From Tieghemostelium lacteum (Eukaryota > Evosea > Eumycetozoa > Dictyosteliales > Raperosteliaceae): DNA of 64,000 nt. The stretch covers positions 641,217-705,216 of the forward strand of contig LODT01000020.1 in assembly GCA_001606155.1 (NCBI GenBank), in the 5' to 3' direction. Every line of letters begins with the position of its first letter. The first letter of the stretch is position 1. Below, piece after piece: positions 32,402 to 44,108 of the stretch. The notes beneath the pieces are model-generated. The model searched no databases. It saw only the letters and a program-made list of their open reading frames with translations, and was not told the origin of the DNA. The position numbers and the translations under genes are program-made.

Positions 32402-35400
32402 ATGGAACATTTTCCTCAACTACTCTTTGTAAAATTAACAAATGTCAAATGCACTAAACTGTTGAATGGCTATGATGGAGCTCTTGTGTGCACACTGATA
32501 GCTGATGGTTCACAAAATGAAGTTGACGCTTTTGATATTGTTCTTAGAAGACCAAAAACCAATTCATCACTACAAAAGAATACATTCCAATTCTATCTAC
32601 CTCAACCAATACCTAAATTTCAATTGGTTTTTAAGAAAAAGGTTAAAGTTTTGGTAAAACATTCTTCTTCTCCATCAACTACTCCACCATTACCTCCAAC
32701 TACAACAATAGCTATAGCTAATACAACTGCAGATAGTAATGCAAATACAGCTGAGACTACTACTGCTAATACTACTACTACTACTACTACACCTCCACAA
32801 CCACAATCAACAACAAGTACACCAGAATCAATATCTTCAACTAGTTCACCTGTACCACAGTCACCAAGTACAGCTACAACACCACAGAAAGCTAAATATA
32901 CTGAAAGGGAAGTTATTTTGGGTAGAGTGAATGTATCTTTACAATATTCAACATTACCATCTATTCCAAGAAGATCATCTTATAATTCATTGTCTACATT
33001 GACACAGAGTCATGATAGTGGGTCAAGTGGTAGTGGTGGTGGTGGTGAATTACCAAATGGTACATCATCAAGTATACCAATATCAACATCAACACCAACA
33101 TCACCAACAATGATACCAATTAGTGGATCACCAATAATGCAACCACAATCACCAAATAGTCTATCAGGATCACCTGGTACTTACCCAGTACTATTACAAT
33201 CACCATATTCCATATCAGCACCATCATCACCTTCAGAATCACTTCTCTCTGGATCACCATCATTTATAACCTACCAAAATGGACATAGATACCAAAATAA
33301 TCCGGTTCCTATAACTGCAAGTAATTCAATTTCTTCACCAGTACTTGCAACTATAAACGATGGTGATGAAGCAATTCGTATTGAAAACAGTTTGAGATGG
33401 TATAAATTCCATTTAGAAAACGCACCAAAAGACACTGCTAGTACAACTGGTGGAATGGTAAATTCAACTTCATTCAATTCTCTAGCTGGTATGTTAGCTA
33501 GTAGTACCAATAACAATAACAATAACAACAATAATAATAATAACAATAACAATACTACCACTACTCATAATACTCTTACTAATAATGGTTCAGAATCAGA
33601 TTCTACAATGAGTTCAGATGAACCTGAAGTACAATTACAAATTTCCTATGAGAATTCAAATTTACATCAGTTAACTAGAATTAGGGGATACCATAAAGAG
33701 CTATTGGAGTTACTAGTTACCAATAAATTAGGATTGGTACATGCCATTTGTGATAGTGTCGATATCACAGCTGCACAAAGTCTTGCTAAATCACTTGTAG
33801 ATGTATTTCATAGTCATCATAAACTACTGTTCCTCTTACAGGCTTTTATGAAAAAAGAAGTAAATCTATGTCATGACCCTGGAACACTCTTTCGTTCAAA
33901 TTCAGTTGCAATGAAAATGGTAGTTGCATACGGTCACAAAACTGCACAACACTATCTCCAACAAACACTTACACCTCTTATTGTAGATCTCTGTAATAGT
34001 CCTCTATCACTAGAAGTAGATCCAGTAAAGTTACCTCAAGGTGAAGATGCAGAACTCAATCTAAAGAACCTTCGTATTGTCAGTCAAAAGTTCTTTGACC
34101 GTATCATTCAATCCTTTGACCAATGTCCAAAATCCATTATTGAGATTTGCTACTATTTCAAAAAGATTGTTTCTAAAAAGTTCCCAACTCACTGGAAATC
34201 AGCTGTTGGTGGTTTTATATTCCTGCGTTTGATATGTCCTGCGTGTGTGTCACCAGAGAATGCTGGAATTATAAGTGTTGGTAGAGTTGGTATTGCTGAA
34301 AGACGTGCATTGGTGCTAGTTGCTAAATGCATTCAAAATCTCTCCAATCAAGTACTTTTCAATCAACCCTATATGGAGACTATAAATGACTTCATTCATA
34401 ATAATACACCAGCACTTGAAGACTTTTTCATGAAACTTGCTACTAGACCAACTGAAGATCAAACTATTGACGGTATGATGGTAACTGAAGAATCTCTACA
34501 CGATGGAATTAACTATCTACAAAATTTCATTGAAAAGAATCAAGAGAAGGTATTCCAAGCACTTGCAAATAATCCAAAGGAAGGGGCTGAGAAACCACCT
34601 CCTGAAAAGATTCTAGAGGCTGTAGAGGCTTCAAAAAGAGGTTCAAAAACTTCAGCTAGTTCAATCTCAGCAATGTTCAATAAGAATAGATCTTACACTA
34701 CAGTTGGAGGTAAAGGTCTATCTAAATCAGATGATAACAATCAAATTAAAAAACTAAGATCAAACTCTGAACATCATCCACAAAATCCAAATAACAATAA
34801 CAGTAGTGGTACTTCACCAATGAAGAATTGGTCCAATTTAGTCACTAAAAATCTAAAAGCTGCAAAACAAACCATTACACCAACTATAAATCTAAATTTC
34901 CCAAAATCTCAAGAAGATGAAATTGTAAGTTTCCTTTATTTTACAACATCAATAGATATATATATATATTAATAATTTTAAATATTTTATAGAAAGTTAT
35001 AAATAATGACTTTGAATGGAATGATAAACCAAGACCTGTGCATTTGGTAGTTTGTAATTTACTAAGAACTATTACCAATATATGTAAAGCTAATAGATTG
35101 ACAGATACACAATCACTTAAGATGAATGGTCAAATGTTGAATTGGACATCAGTTCAGAGTACACAAGAATTCACACAGTTTGCAAAAGAAGTACACGAAT
35201 TGCAATCTGTTTATTTTGAAAATATGACAGTTGAATATCTTACATCGGTGTTTATTAACATTTTCAATTTGTTAATTATACATTTACATTTTGTATTGGG
35301 TCCTCCAAATTCAGAGGCTAGAAGAAAACTATACAATCTACATCGTTACAATATCGGTGGTAACCAATACTCACTAAATGACATTCAACATGGTATTCTA

Positions 35401-36840
35401 AGAGCTAACCCAAAGAATCAGTTGACTAGAGTCAGACAAATACGTAGTAGTGATAAGAGAAGAGCTTTTGTATTGCCAAATCTAGATCCAAGAGTTCACT
35501 TTGCCCTCTTTGCTGTTAATATAACTTTGCCATGTATGAGAATATTCTCTCCAGATCAGCTCCTGGAAGACCTCCACAAATGTGGTGAAGAATTTTGTTC
35601 TGCAAAAATTGACATTTGTGTCAAAAAGAAAGAAATCTCTCTACCAAAGGTATTCTCACATTATGGAACTGATTTTGGTAAATCTCGTTCTGAAATGCTT
35701 AAATGGATATTCCAATTCCTCATTGCCAATAAAAGAACTGAATTACTAGAGCTACTAGAGAAACCATCATTCATTTGTCTCTATCGTTCAGAGAGTTGGA
35801 ATCCAATTACCTACAAGACCAAATTCCTCAATGACTTGGAAGAAAAGGAGATTGAAAAACAACAAACTGAAAAGAAAAAAGAGGAAAAGGAGAAATTGTT
35901 TAGAAGAAAATCACGTTCATTGACACATGGTAATAGAGCTTCTCCTCAGACTAAAAAGGATAGTTCAGCCATCACATTAATTCATACACTGAAACAGACT
36001 GCCAATGAATCTACTAAAAAGATTTTGGCGACTCTAAATGAAATTATTAAAAATGTTTCAGAGTCTTTGGATATCAATCATATAAATGCACTATTGGATC
36101 TTTTAAGATCAACTTCTAAACAATTGTCATTTAACGACTGGAAAAAGGCTAGTACAATGGGTGGTGGTACTGGTACATTGGCTTCTGAAAAACCACAAGT
36201 TACCCCACTGAAACCACAAAACCAATTATTTTCAAATATGCAAATATACTGTCTGTCTCCAACCCTGTTGACTACTTTTGCTCCACCTCTACAAGACCTG
36301 TATGCACTGAGTTTGCGTATCGAAAAAGAAATGAACAAGTTTATGGATTTTATGGATATCGCATCATTTGCTCAAAACAATGATATAGCTGAACTTTTAT
36401 TGGATATCTCCAATGAAGTTAAGGGGCAATACACTGCAATGAAAGCAGAGTATAAGGAAGATGTAAACCAAAGTATAAAAGATACCCTGGCACTTACAAT
36501 CAGTTATTTCACAGTCAATATCACTACCAAATCACAAACTCCCCAACCAACAGTTTCTGAAGAGTCACTAATGAATAGTATTCTCAAGGAATTGGGTTTC
36601 GATGACCAATCTATTAGTTCAAAGAAAATCAATTCTCTCCAGATATCACAAAAGATTCAAATATTAGGTAAAGAAATCAATTCATGTCAGAAAATGTCAG
36701 CTCTAAATGTATCACTCCAAAAGATTAAAAAGATTGGTAAACTATTATCTCTGTTTGAAGAGCAAACTATTGGTAGATTTTCACCAAGAACTGTTGTACC
36801 TACTACAACTACCACTACAACAACTACTACTTCAAACTAA
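32402..36840 (+). CDS. RasGAP domain protein with C-terminal DUF547 domain
   Basis: Exons 32402-34924 and 34993-36840 give 1456 residues. The N-terminal 180 residues look like a C2-type beta domain interrupted by a Thr/Pro/Ser-rich insert. After a Ser/Pro/Asn-rich linker comes a RasGAP domain: TLFRSNSVAMKMVVAYG with the expected Arg finger, LRIVSQKFFDRIIQS, and the hallmark GGFIFLRLICPACVSPE. The second exon carries DUF547: YSLNDIQHGILRANPK, LDPRVHFALFAVNI, CMRIFSPDQLLEDL, LPKVFSHYGTDFG. A helical C-terminus follows, ending in poly-Thr. The protein should switch off Ras or Rap; D. discoideum has C2-RasGAPs, but which one this matches is not resolved. The GAP call is strong and the C2 call weaker. 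Confidence 0.88.
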
Positions 36841-37379
36841 CAGAACCCCAATATTTATAATATATATTTTTTTTACCCAATTAATCAAAATTTTGTAATA
36901 ATAAAAATAATTTAAAATCTTAGAAAAGTACATATATTTCTATACTTTGGAATAAATTTCTAATAAATTTATTTCATTTTTTGTATTTTTTTTAAATTCA
37001 TTAATAGAAATAAAATTAACAATTATCTATAACACAAATTACAATATCTTTAAATGGTTTACAATAAATAAAAAAATAAAAACTAACTTGTCATATTGGG
37101 ATAGTGTTTACCTAACCTAAAAATCAAATACTAATTTCAACTACACTTAAACAAATAATCAATCGGAAGAGATCATAGGATTTCCCAGAGTGCACAATAT
37201 AGAAATTCATGACAGAACTGAACTTAAATGGAATTAGACTTTTTTTCAACACATAAATACAAGCAGATATAGAGATAAATTCGGACAATAAAGAGTAGAG
37301 GTAGAAAAGTTCCATAGAAGATCACATACACACACTTAGATAGATCAGGAATCATTATTAAACATCATATCACATTAAC
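36841..37379. other. Intergenic spacer, no gene seen
   Basis: This AT-rich stretch holds the 3' ends of the RasGAP gene (plus strand) and the small gene at 37380-37672 (minus strand). A 63-codon minus-strand open frame at 37124-37315 has no ATG-led similarity or splice support. Confidence 0.4.
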
Positions 37380-37672
37380 TTAGTATCCAGAAAAACAGTG
37401 TCCCCCAGCAGAATTGGCCAAAGAGTAATCATCACGGTCCTTCACTTGGTAGTAACATGATACAACACAATATCCTAATAGTGGACTACTTTTTACTAGT
37501 TCAGGTTCATTCATTCTTAACATAACATTATTTTTATTAATCAAATTAATTTTAGCAGAGTTCAGTGAGCTTAAAACATCTAAACATGTTAGAGAGTTTT
37601 AGTTTTGGTAAGTTATATGTCTTTAATAAAACAAATAATTTACTATATTAAATATTTACTTAAAATTGACAT
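37380..37672 (-). CDS. Small two-exon gene, 70-residue protein, possibly hssA-like
   Basis: No long open frame marks this gene; it appears only when a short first exon is spliced. Exon 1 is 37672-37660 (13 nt, MSIL plus one base) and exon 2 is 37579-37380. The 80-bp intron has GTAAAT and TTTAG ends. The joined product begins MSILNVLSSLNSAK, contains LGYCVVSCYYQVKD and ends NSAGGHCFSGY. The start (M-S/T-I-L, then SS) and the placement of an intron straight after the first few codons recall the small hssA/2C family of dictyostelids, but the Gly-rich centre of that family is missing. The gene is inferred from splice signals and coding composition. Confidence 0.5.
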
Positions 37673-37944
37673 TTTTAATAAAAGGAACAGAACAGATAGA
37701 ATTTGATAGAAATAAAAAAATAAAAATAAAAAAATTATTTTTTGTTAAAATATTGATTCTATTCATTCTAGAAAAGATATTTGTAAAAGAATTATATGTA
37801 ACTTATATAGACATGATCCAATAAATTATAAAAAGATATCTGTAAGATTATATTTAAATAAATTAGAAATTTTACAGTACTTTTTTATTTTTTTTAATTT
37901 TTTGGTATTAATTTAAACCCTCACCCATTAGATATATCTAGAAA

Positions 37945-39239
37945 ATGAGTAAATCACCAAATGATGAAAATTTATATAGAAAAACTAGTGATAATATGTC
38001 AAAGTATGTTTGAATTTATTTAAAATATTCAAGAAGTAGTTAATTAATATTGCAAACCTATCAATAAAATTTAATAAAAATAATATAACAGAGGATCTAA
38101 TGGATTATTCGGAAAACTTAAAAATTTAACAGCTGTAAATACTGACAGTAACAATAGTAATAATAATAATAATAATAGTGAATCAGTTGAAAATAACGAA
38201 CAACAAATTGATGAAAAAGATCCAGAAGAGACATTTTTAAATTCTAAACCAAAAACTATAATTGATGGTGCTGCAAAAGGTATCATATCACTAGGTTCAG
38301 GTTTTGTAAATGGTGCAACAGGTATTATTTCAAAACCAATTGAAGGTGTTAGAAAAGATGGTTTTACAGGTTTCTTTAAAGGTGTAGCTAAAGGTCTATC
38401 TGGGGTTGTTATTCTACCAGTTGTAGGAGTTATGGAATTTGTTTCCTATTCCTTTCAAGGTATTGTAAATACGCCTTTAACAATTATAGATGCAATGAAA
38501 AATCAACCAAAGGAAATGGAACTAAAACCAATTGTCATTGAGAGTAAACCTGTTTTCTTTGGTTGCCCTCTAAAAGATTCACTTTTAGCAGCCAAGGAAC
38601 TAAAAGTACCACATATTATTAGTATATGTATAGAGTATATTCTCACTAAAAAGCATGAAACTGGTATATTTAGAATTAATGGATCTGTTGCATTGATAAC
38701 TGAGATTCAAAAAAGATTTGAGTCTGCTGAGATTCATTCCATAGAGGATCTTTCAACTGAATATACATATGAAATTTGTGGTGTTTTTAAAGCCTATTTT
38801 AGATACCTGCCAGAGTCTTTGATCAGTCAAGACAAAGTTTCTCAATTATTAAATATTCAAAAATCAAGTAACTCAATAGAAGATAAAATCGAACCAATTC
38901 GAAAAATTATGCATTCTATTGACGATCCAAATTATACTGTACTATACAAATGCACAGAATTCCTATTCAATATCTCACAAAATTCAAAAGAAAACCTCAT
39001 GACACCCTCTAATCTTGTATGTAAAAAATTCAATTGCAAAACTAAATTTACAATTAATTGCACTAACTAACCACCCATTTTTAATTTTTATTTAGTCTAT
39101 TATATTTGGAATTAGTTGGTTACGACCATCAGAAACTGATATTCAAGAGATAGCAAATGCTAACACCATTGTATTTATATTTATATCAAATTTTAAAAAG
39201 ATATTTACAAAACCACCAAATTATAACATTATAGAATAA
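37945..39239 (+). CDS. RhoGAP protein with a VPS13 C-terminus-like segment
   Basis: Exons are 37945-38003, 38092-39016 and 39096-39239, giving 375 residues. After an Asn-rich start, residues of about 95-160 read IISLGSGFVNGATGIISKPI, then GFTGFFKGVAKGLSGVVILP, the Gly-rich amphipathic pattern found near the C-terminus of VPS13 proteins. The second half is a RhoGAP domain: TGIFRINGSVALI with the catalytic Arg, the segment with FKAYFRYLPESLI, and LMTPSNLSIIFGISWL across the last splice junction. The domain should stimulate GTP hydrolysis by Rac/Rho-family GTPases; the N-terminal segment suggests membrane or lipid binding. The pairing is unusual. Confidence 0.8.
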
Positions 39240-39416
39240 TAAACTCTTAGGATTTAAAAAAAAGATATTTATTTGTCAATGGGAACGAGATAAAATGGTT
39301 GCTTACACTAATTAGATACATTAACAGTTTTTTGAAATGCAATTTTAATTTTTTTTTTAATTTTAAAAATATCATCGCCATTAAAGAAATCTGTTGCAGA
39401 TAAATAGAACAAAATA

Positions 39417-41268
39417 ATGAATATTTCTTTAAGATTAATTGTTCATGAAGCTAAAGATTTAAAAGCTGCTGATTTAAATGGTATGTGATATTATAAATCA
39501 TAGCAAAAAATCCTGTAAATTTACAATATTATTATTAGGTTCTAGTGATCCATATTGTAAAGTTAAAGTTGATGGTGGCACAACTATAAAATCAGAAGTT
39601 GTTAAGGCTACTCTTGCTCCAGTTTGGAACTTCCCAGTAGATTGTGGGTCAGTTCATGATGGTTCTTTAATTCACTTTGAAGTTTTTGATTGGGATAGAA
39701 TTGGTTCTCATAAATCATTGGGCTCTATTGAGATCAATGTTGCTACTCTAAAGGCGTTTGCAATGCAAGGTCAAAGTGATCAATGGTTGAGATTAGATAA
39801 AGTAGGTTTCATTAGAGTTTCATTTGAGTTTACACCACCAATTGCCTTTACTCCAGATAAGGCTCAAATAGTTCCTGGAATCGGTGTAGTTGTTACCCCA
39901 AACATGCCTATTGGAACACTTCCACCACCAATCTACTATCCAAAAGCATATTTACCTACTTTTCCAACAAAAACATGTGCAGAGTTGGTTTTACCAGGTG
40001 AAACCTACCAGACTAAATACTTTGTAACTGGTGAGCCTGCTAATGGAACTTTGATCCTACACGTTTCAGAACCATTTATCATTGTCAGAAACTCCTATGT
40101 AACATTAAAAGGAAAAGTCATGTTCCGTGGTAAAAAGAATAAGGAATTGATTACAGACTATCGTAATCTTTTACATGGTCTACCAGAGGGTAAAGTTCGT
40201 TTGGAACGTGGTAAACATATTTTTCCATTCCAATTCTTTATTCCAAAATCATGTAACTCCTCAATTAACATTAATAACTATCAAGTTAAATATGGATTCC
40301 AATTCAGTGCTGATATTGTAAATCGACCTGATATTGAGATATTTAAAGCAATCAATGTAGTGAATATTGAAGATACAATCTACAAAATCACTCAATCTGC
40401 TATTGACAACAAAGCATCCAAGAGTCCAATAACTGGTGGAAATATTGAAATGATTGTAAGAGCACCTAAAAACTCTTATTACCCAGGTGAAGATATTGAA
40501 CTTGAGGTTACCATTGCCAATAACAGTAAGAAGAGAATCAAGAAAATGGATTTCCACATTCTCCGAACCGATACTGAAGGTACTGATTTAACAACTCAAC
40601 CTGTTATCAATTGTCTGTCATCACACAAACAATTCTATCCAAAGATTAATGCAAACTCTAAATTCACTCAAACTATGGTTGTTGAAACTAATAGCTCATT
40701 GGTACAATCCATCAGTCAAGCAAAAATCATGCAGATTAAATACTCTCTTAAATGCATTGTTGATATTCCAAATTGCGTTGACTTATCTCTTCAATTTCCA
40801 ATTAATATTGTTTTACCTGATCCAAAGAAAGAGTACCTTCCATCACCTTTAACTGAGGTATCACAAATACCAAGATACATTTATGATTGGTCATCAAGAC
40901 ATTTTAACAGTTGGTTATTATTCCGTGTTAAATGCACAGAAGTTTTAGCTGACCCTGTATTCTATCAATATGCTCTATCAGGTGAGGAACTAATATCACT
41001 AGATAGAGCAACTCTTTCATTGGTACTCCAAGCTGCTGGTCCAAGAACCCAAGAGATTATCAATCTTTTGGAAAAGGAAATCTATGAAATTCTAATGGTT
41101 AGAAACCTCCTTAAAGATCTCCAATTACCACATTTGATTGATATTTTTGAAGACAATTTCATCACCGCATCTGTCATTAGTAAATTAGAGGTAAATGATC
41201 TTATAAGAATGAATATCCCAATAGGTGATATTAAAAGAATTTCTGAAGCAATTCATAAACTACAATAA
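39417..41268 (+). CDS. C2-arrestin-SAM protein (AdcB/AdcC-like arrestin-domain protein)
   Basis: Exons 39417-39480 and 39539-41268 give 597 residues. An N-terminal C2 domain (LRLIVHEAKDLKAADLNGSS, then DPYCKVKVDG and FEVFDWDRIG) contains the Asp residues expected of a calcium-binding C2. Arrestin-fold N and C domains follow (residues of about 170-470; GNIEMIVRAPKNSYYPGEDI and LEVTIANNSKKRIKKMDF mark the second). A SAM domain is at the C-terminus (LLKDLQLPHLIDIFEDNF through IPIGDIKRISEAI). Dictyostelium AdcB and AdcC share this order and act in chemoattractant-receptor signalling and uptake. Which of the two is closer cannot be decided here. Confidence 0.88.
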
Positions 41269-41313
41269 ACTATCCCTGTTAAAAAATTTGTAATTTTATT
41301 AAAACAATACTAT

Positions 41314-43137
41314 TTAATATTTTGATAATTTAGAAACACTTAAAAATGGTACATTGGGTTTACCATTTTCATTGAGATCCAAAGCCAATTGTCTATCAAC
41401 TTTTCTGAAATTAGCATCTGAATGGGTGAATGAAATTGGATTATTTTCGCTTCTGGAACCTTTAAGTTTAAATTGACACCAACGATTTAGAACCTCAATA
41501 TCAAGGGATTTGTTGGACCATTTAGCATGATCTAATAGCAAAGTGGCCATATAGGTTTCAGAGAGTAAATAGGCATATCTTCTGGCATTAGATTCAGCAT
41601 ATTCCATATCCATTTGTTCCATAACTTGTTTAGTAATTTCATTAATCAATTTTACTGAGTCTTGAATGATGGCAGATGAGAATTGGAATTGTTTTAAAGT
41701 GCTAACTGATTGTAATCTTTGGTTGATAATCTCAAGGAATGGTTTAAGAGAGTTATTTGTTTTAATAGATCTCCAAACATCCATAGATAGAACATTTGTG
41801 GTTCCCTCCCAAATTGAAGTTACTTGTGTATCTCTTAATAATCTAGGCATGTCAGAGTCTTCCATATAACCAGTTCCACCCAAACACTCAATACCCTCTG
41901 AAGAGACTTTAATACTCTGTTTGGCAGTGTATAGTTTAGATAATGGTGTCAGAATTCTCAATAGACTATCAGTAGATGAAGATGATTTTCCAGCAATTTC
42001 AGATCTACCAAAGAGTAAAGTTACATCAACTAGAAATTGCAAACTAGCTCTGAATTCAAGTTCCATTTCAGCCAGTGTTGAAAGGTATAGGAGATTTTCT
42101 GATAGTTTACTTCCAAAAACCACACGTCTATGTGAGAAATCTCTAGCCAATGCTACACAACGTCTCATGGTGGAAACAGAGTGAATTACATTATGTATTC
42201 TGGTAATGTTAAGAATACTGGCAATAACTGGAACACCTCTGCCTTTTGGCCCCAATCTCAAACCAGGGGTTCCCAAAAGTTCCAATTCAGCAGTTGGTAC
42301 AGCTTTGGTACCAAACTTATTCTTCATTTTGTGAATCTTAATCTTATTGAGATCTTGAGTTTGTGGATCTCTAATCTGGATATAGAATGCAGATAGACCT
42401 CTTGAACCCTCACCACATGGTTTACCATTACTATCACAATCTCTTGCTAAAATAATAGCAGTTTGAGAAGTAGTTGCACTTGTAAAATATTTATATCCTT
42501 CAATAGTTGACATATTTTTACCCAAAACCTCAGTGGCTGTTGTTTCTGAATTTGCTACATCAGATCCACCTGATTTCTCAGTCATCCATTGACCAGAAGT
42601 CCAAAATTGTTTTGGATCACGACTAATAAAATGTTTATAAGGACCCTCTAATAGATCTTTACTACCATGTAATTCTAATAGTCTAGCACCACCATCAGTC
42701 ATTGATAGTGGACAATCAAAAACTGCACTAGAACAGGCAAACAAGTAAATTTTTAAATATTGGTATAATCTAGAGTACTCTTGTTGTTTTCGTTCGTAAC
42801 CTATACTGACAAGACCCTCTTGAGCAGAGATATCTTTGAGGATATTCCAAGATTCATCAACAACAATCTTATCAATTCTCTTTCCCCATGCATCATATTG
42901 AATGAGTTTAGGTGAATTATTTTCCGATGCTCTACCCAATTCCAATATATCTTTAACAACTCTGTCTCCAAATCTTCTAAGATCAGGTTCAATTGATTCT
43001 CTAATATTATTTGGAAGTACTCTCTTTAGTGTCTCTAATAAATAGGTATCATCAAGGTATTGGTTACCTAAATGTGGTGCTTGTTGTTGGAAATATTCTT
43101 TACCTGAATATCCAACTTGTTTAAATGATGTTTCCAT
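41314..43137 (-). CDS. Acyl-CoA dehydrogenase, AidB-like
   Basis: A single exon of 607 residues. The family landmarks are GQWMTEKSGGSDV (FAD-binding region), IEGYKYFTSATTSQTAI, KNKFGTKAVPTAELEL, ECLGGTGYMEDSDMPRLLRD and IWEGTTNVLSMDVWR. The N-terminal segment (ELGRASENNSPKLIQYDAWG) and the order of motifs recall bacterial AidB more than mitochondrial fatty-acid enzymes. AidB-like flavoproteins have weak or unknown acyl-CoA activity. No clear peroxisomal C-terminal tripeptide is present (SKY), and the N-terminus is not an obvious mitochondrial presequence. It is convergent with the arrestin gene, only 45 bp between stops. Confidence 0.88.
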   Translation of the reverse strand: METSFKQVGYSGKEYFQQQAPHLGNQYLDDTYLLETLKRVLPNNIRESIEPDLRRFGDRVVKDILELGRASENNSPKLIQYDAWGKRIDKIVVDESWNILKDISAQEGLVSIGYERKQQEYSRLYQYLKIYLFACSSAVFDCPLSMTDGGARLLELHGSKDLLEGPYKHFISRDPKQFWTSGQWMTEKSGGSDVANSETTATEVLGKNMSTIEGYKYFTSATTSQTAIILARDCDSNGKPCGEGSRGLSAFYIQIRDPQTQDLNKIKIHKMKNKFGTKAVPTAELELLGTPGLRLGPKGRGVPVIASILNITRIHNVIHSVSTMRRCVALARDFSHRRVVFGSKLSENLLYLSTLAEMELEFRASLQFLVDVTLLFGRSEIAGKSSSSTDSLLRILTPLSKLYTAKQSIKVSSEGIECLGGTGYMEDSDMPRLLRDTQVTSIWEGTTNVLSMDVWRSIKTNNSLKPFLEIINQRLQSVSTLKQFQFSSAIIQDSVKLINEITKQVMEQMDMEYAESNARRYAYLLSETYMATLLLDHAKWSNKSLDIEVLNRWCQFKLKGSRSENNPISFTHSDANFRKVDRQLALDLNENGKPNVPFLSVSKLSKY

Positions 43138-43174
43138 TTGCTGTTAATTCAAATGATTAAAAATGAAATGAAAT

Positions 43175-43399
43175 TTAATAACACTTTGTAAAAAGGTTAA
43201 AAAAAAAAAAATTTTTTTATCATATATTTCCTGTTTGAGTTTTTCGACCTCATCTTTTGGAAAATCCATCCGTCTAAAATGTAGATGGACCATTTTCAGG
43301 TTATGTTCTTTAAATTTGTCCATAATGCAATCTCCCTCAAGCCAAAGGAAGAAGGTTGTTGGATAAAATGAACGTAATTTATTTTCAAAATTCGTATTT
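43175..43399 (-). other. Orphan coding-like segment of unknown origin
   Basis: An ATG-less minus-strand frame of about 74 codons runs to a stop at 43175. Its first part looks like real protein (LRSFYPTTFFLWLEGDCIMD, then LKMVHLHFRRMDFPKDEVEK) and its end degenerates into poly-Phe at a T/A run. It could be the last exon of a small gene starting near MNTITTIISYY (about 43460), with an intron I cannot place or a frameshift near 43400, or a gene fragment. It lies between the complex I subunit and the acyl-CoA dehydrogenase, all on the minus strand. Confidence 0.3.
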
Positions 43400-43554
43400 T
43401 GTAAAATCTACATGTGGTTTATGAATATAATAAGAAATTATTGTTGTAATAGTATTCATTTAGCTAAATTGTATTAAAGTGGCGATGTTTGTGCTGTTAT
43501 TGTTGTTCAGGTTGTTGTGTTGTTGTTATTATGGTAGTTGATGTTATATAAATA

Positions 43555-43974
43555 TGATTATAGGGTATATGGGTTAGAGGTAAATGTAAATGGCACATTT
43601 AACTTTTTACATTCTTTTTCATTATCTGTGTATCCCATTAATCTTTGGTTAACTCTTTCACAAGTTAACAAATATATAGCTGGGAAAGCAAAAGATGCCC
43701 AAACACCAGTTGTAGCTGAATGACGATCTATATTATATTATTATTGTTATTAATATTTTGATATTTATCTGTATTAAATAATAAGATTCTTACAAGTGGC
43801 TATATAATAAGATGAAGTAAGAACAAAAGGTACACCAAGTGCAAAACAGTAATCAGAGAATCTAAAGTGTTGCATAACTTGTGAAAATGTTGGTTTTTTA
43901 TAAATAACAGGGTATTGTGGTGTATTTACTGGTTTAAATATAGAACCAGTTAGGATATTTCTGTTTTCTGTCAT
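43555..43974 (-). CDS. NADH:ubiquinone oxidoreductase (complex I) 21-kDa-type subunit, NUXM-like
   Basis: Exons 43974-43794 and 43727-43555 give 117 residues. The protein begins with QYPVIYKKPTFSQVMQHFRF followed by SDYC, matching the YPVID-x-PP-F-T-K-V-x-x-NF-x-x-x-DY pattern of the NUXM/plant 20.9-kDa complex I subunit. Two hydrophobic segments follow (FALGVPFVLTSSYYIA and GVWASFAFPAIYLLTC), then NQRLMGYTDNEKE, like the conserved RLMGF motif. It would sit in the membrane arm of mitochondrial complex I. The assignment rests on remembered motifs. It is divergent from the Nab2 gene across 134 bp. Confidence 0.7.
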
Positions 43975-44108
43975 TGTATGAATTCAATCTGATGTTTGCT
44001 AAAAAGAAATGAATCAAAAATCAAAAATCAAAAAAAAAAAAACAAAAAAACTAAAAAATTTAAATTTCATTTTTTTTTTTTATTCTCTTTTCTTTGTTCA
44101 ATTCAACG

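Noticed and set aside
37124-37315. A 63-codon minus-strand frame downstream of the small hssA-like gene
   Set aside because: No start context, homology or splice link; it is interrupted on both sides by AT-rich sequence.
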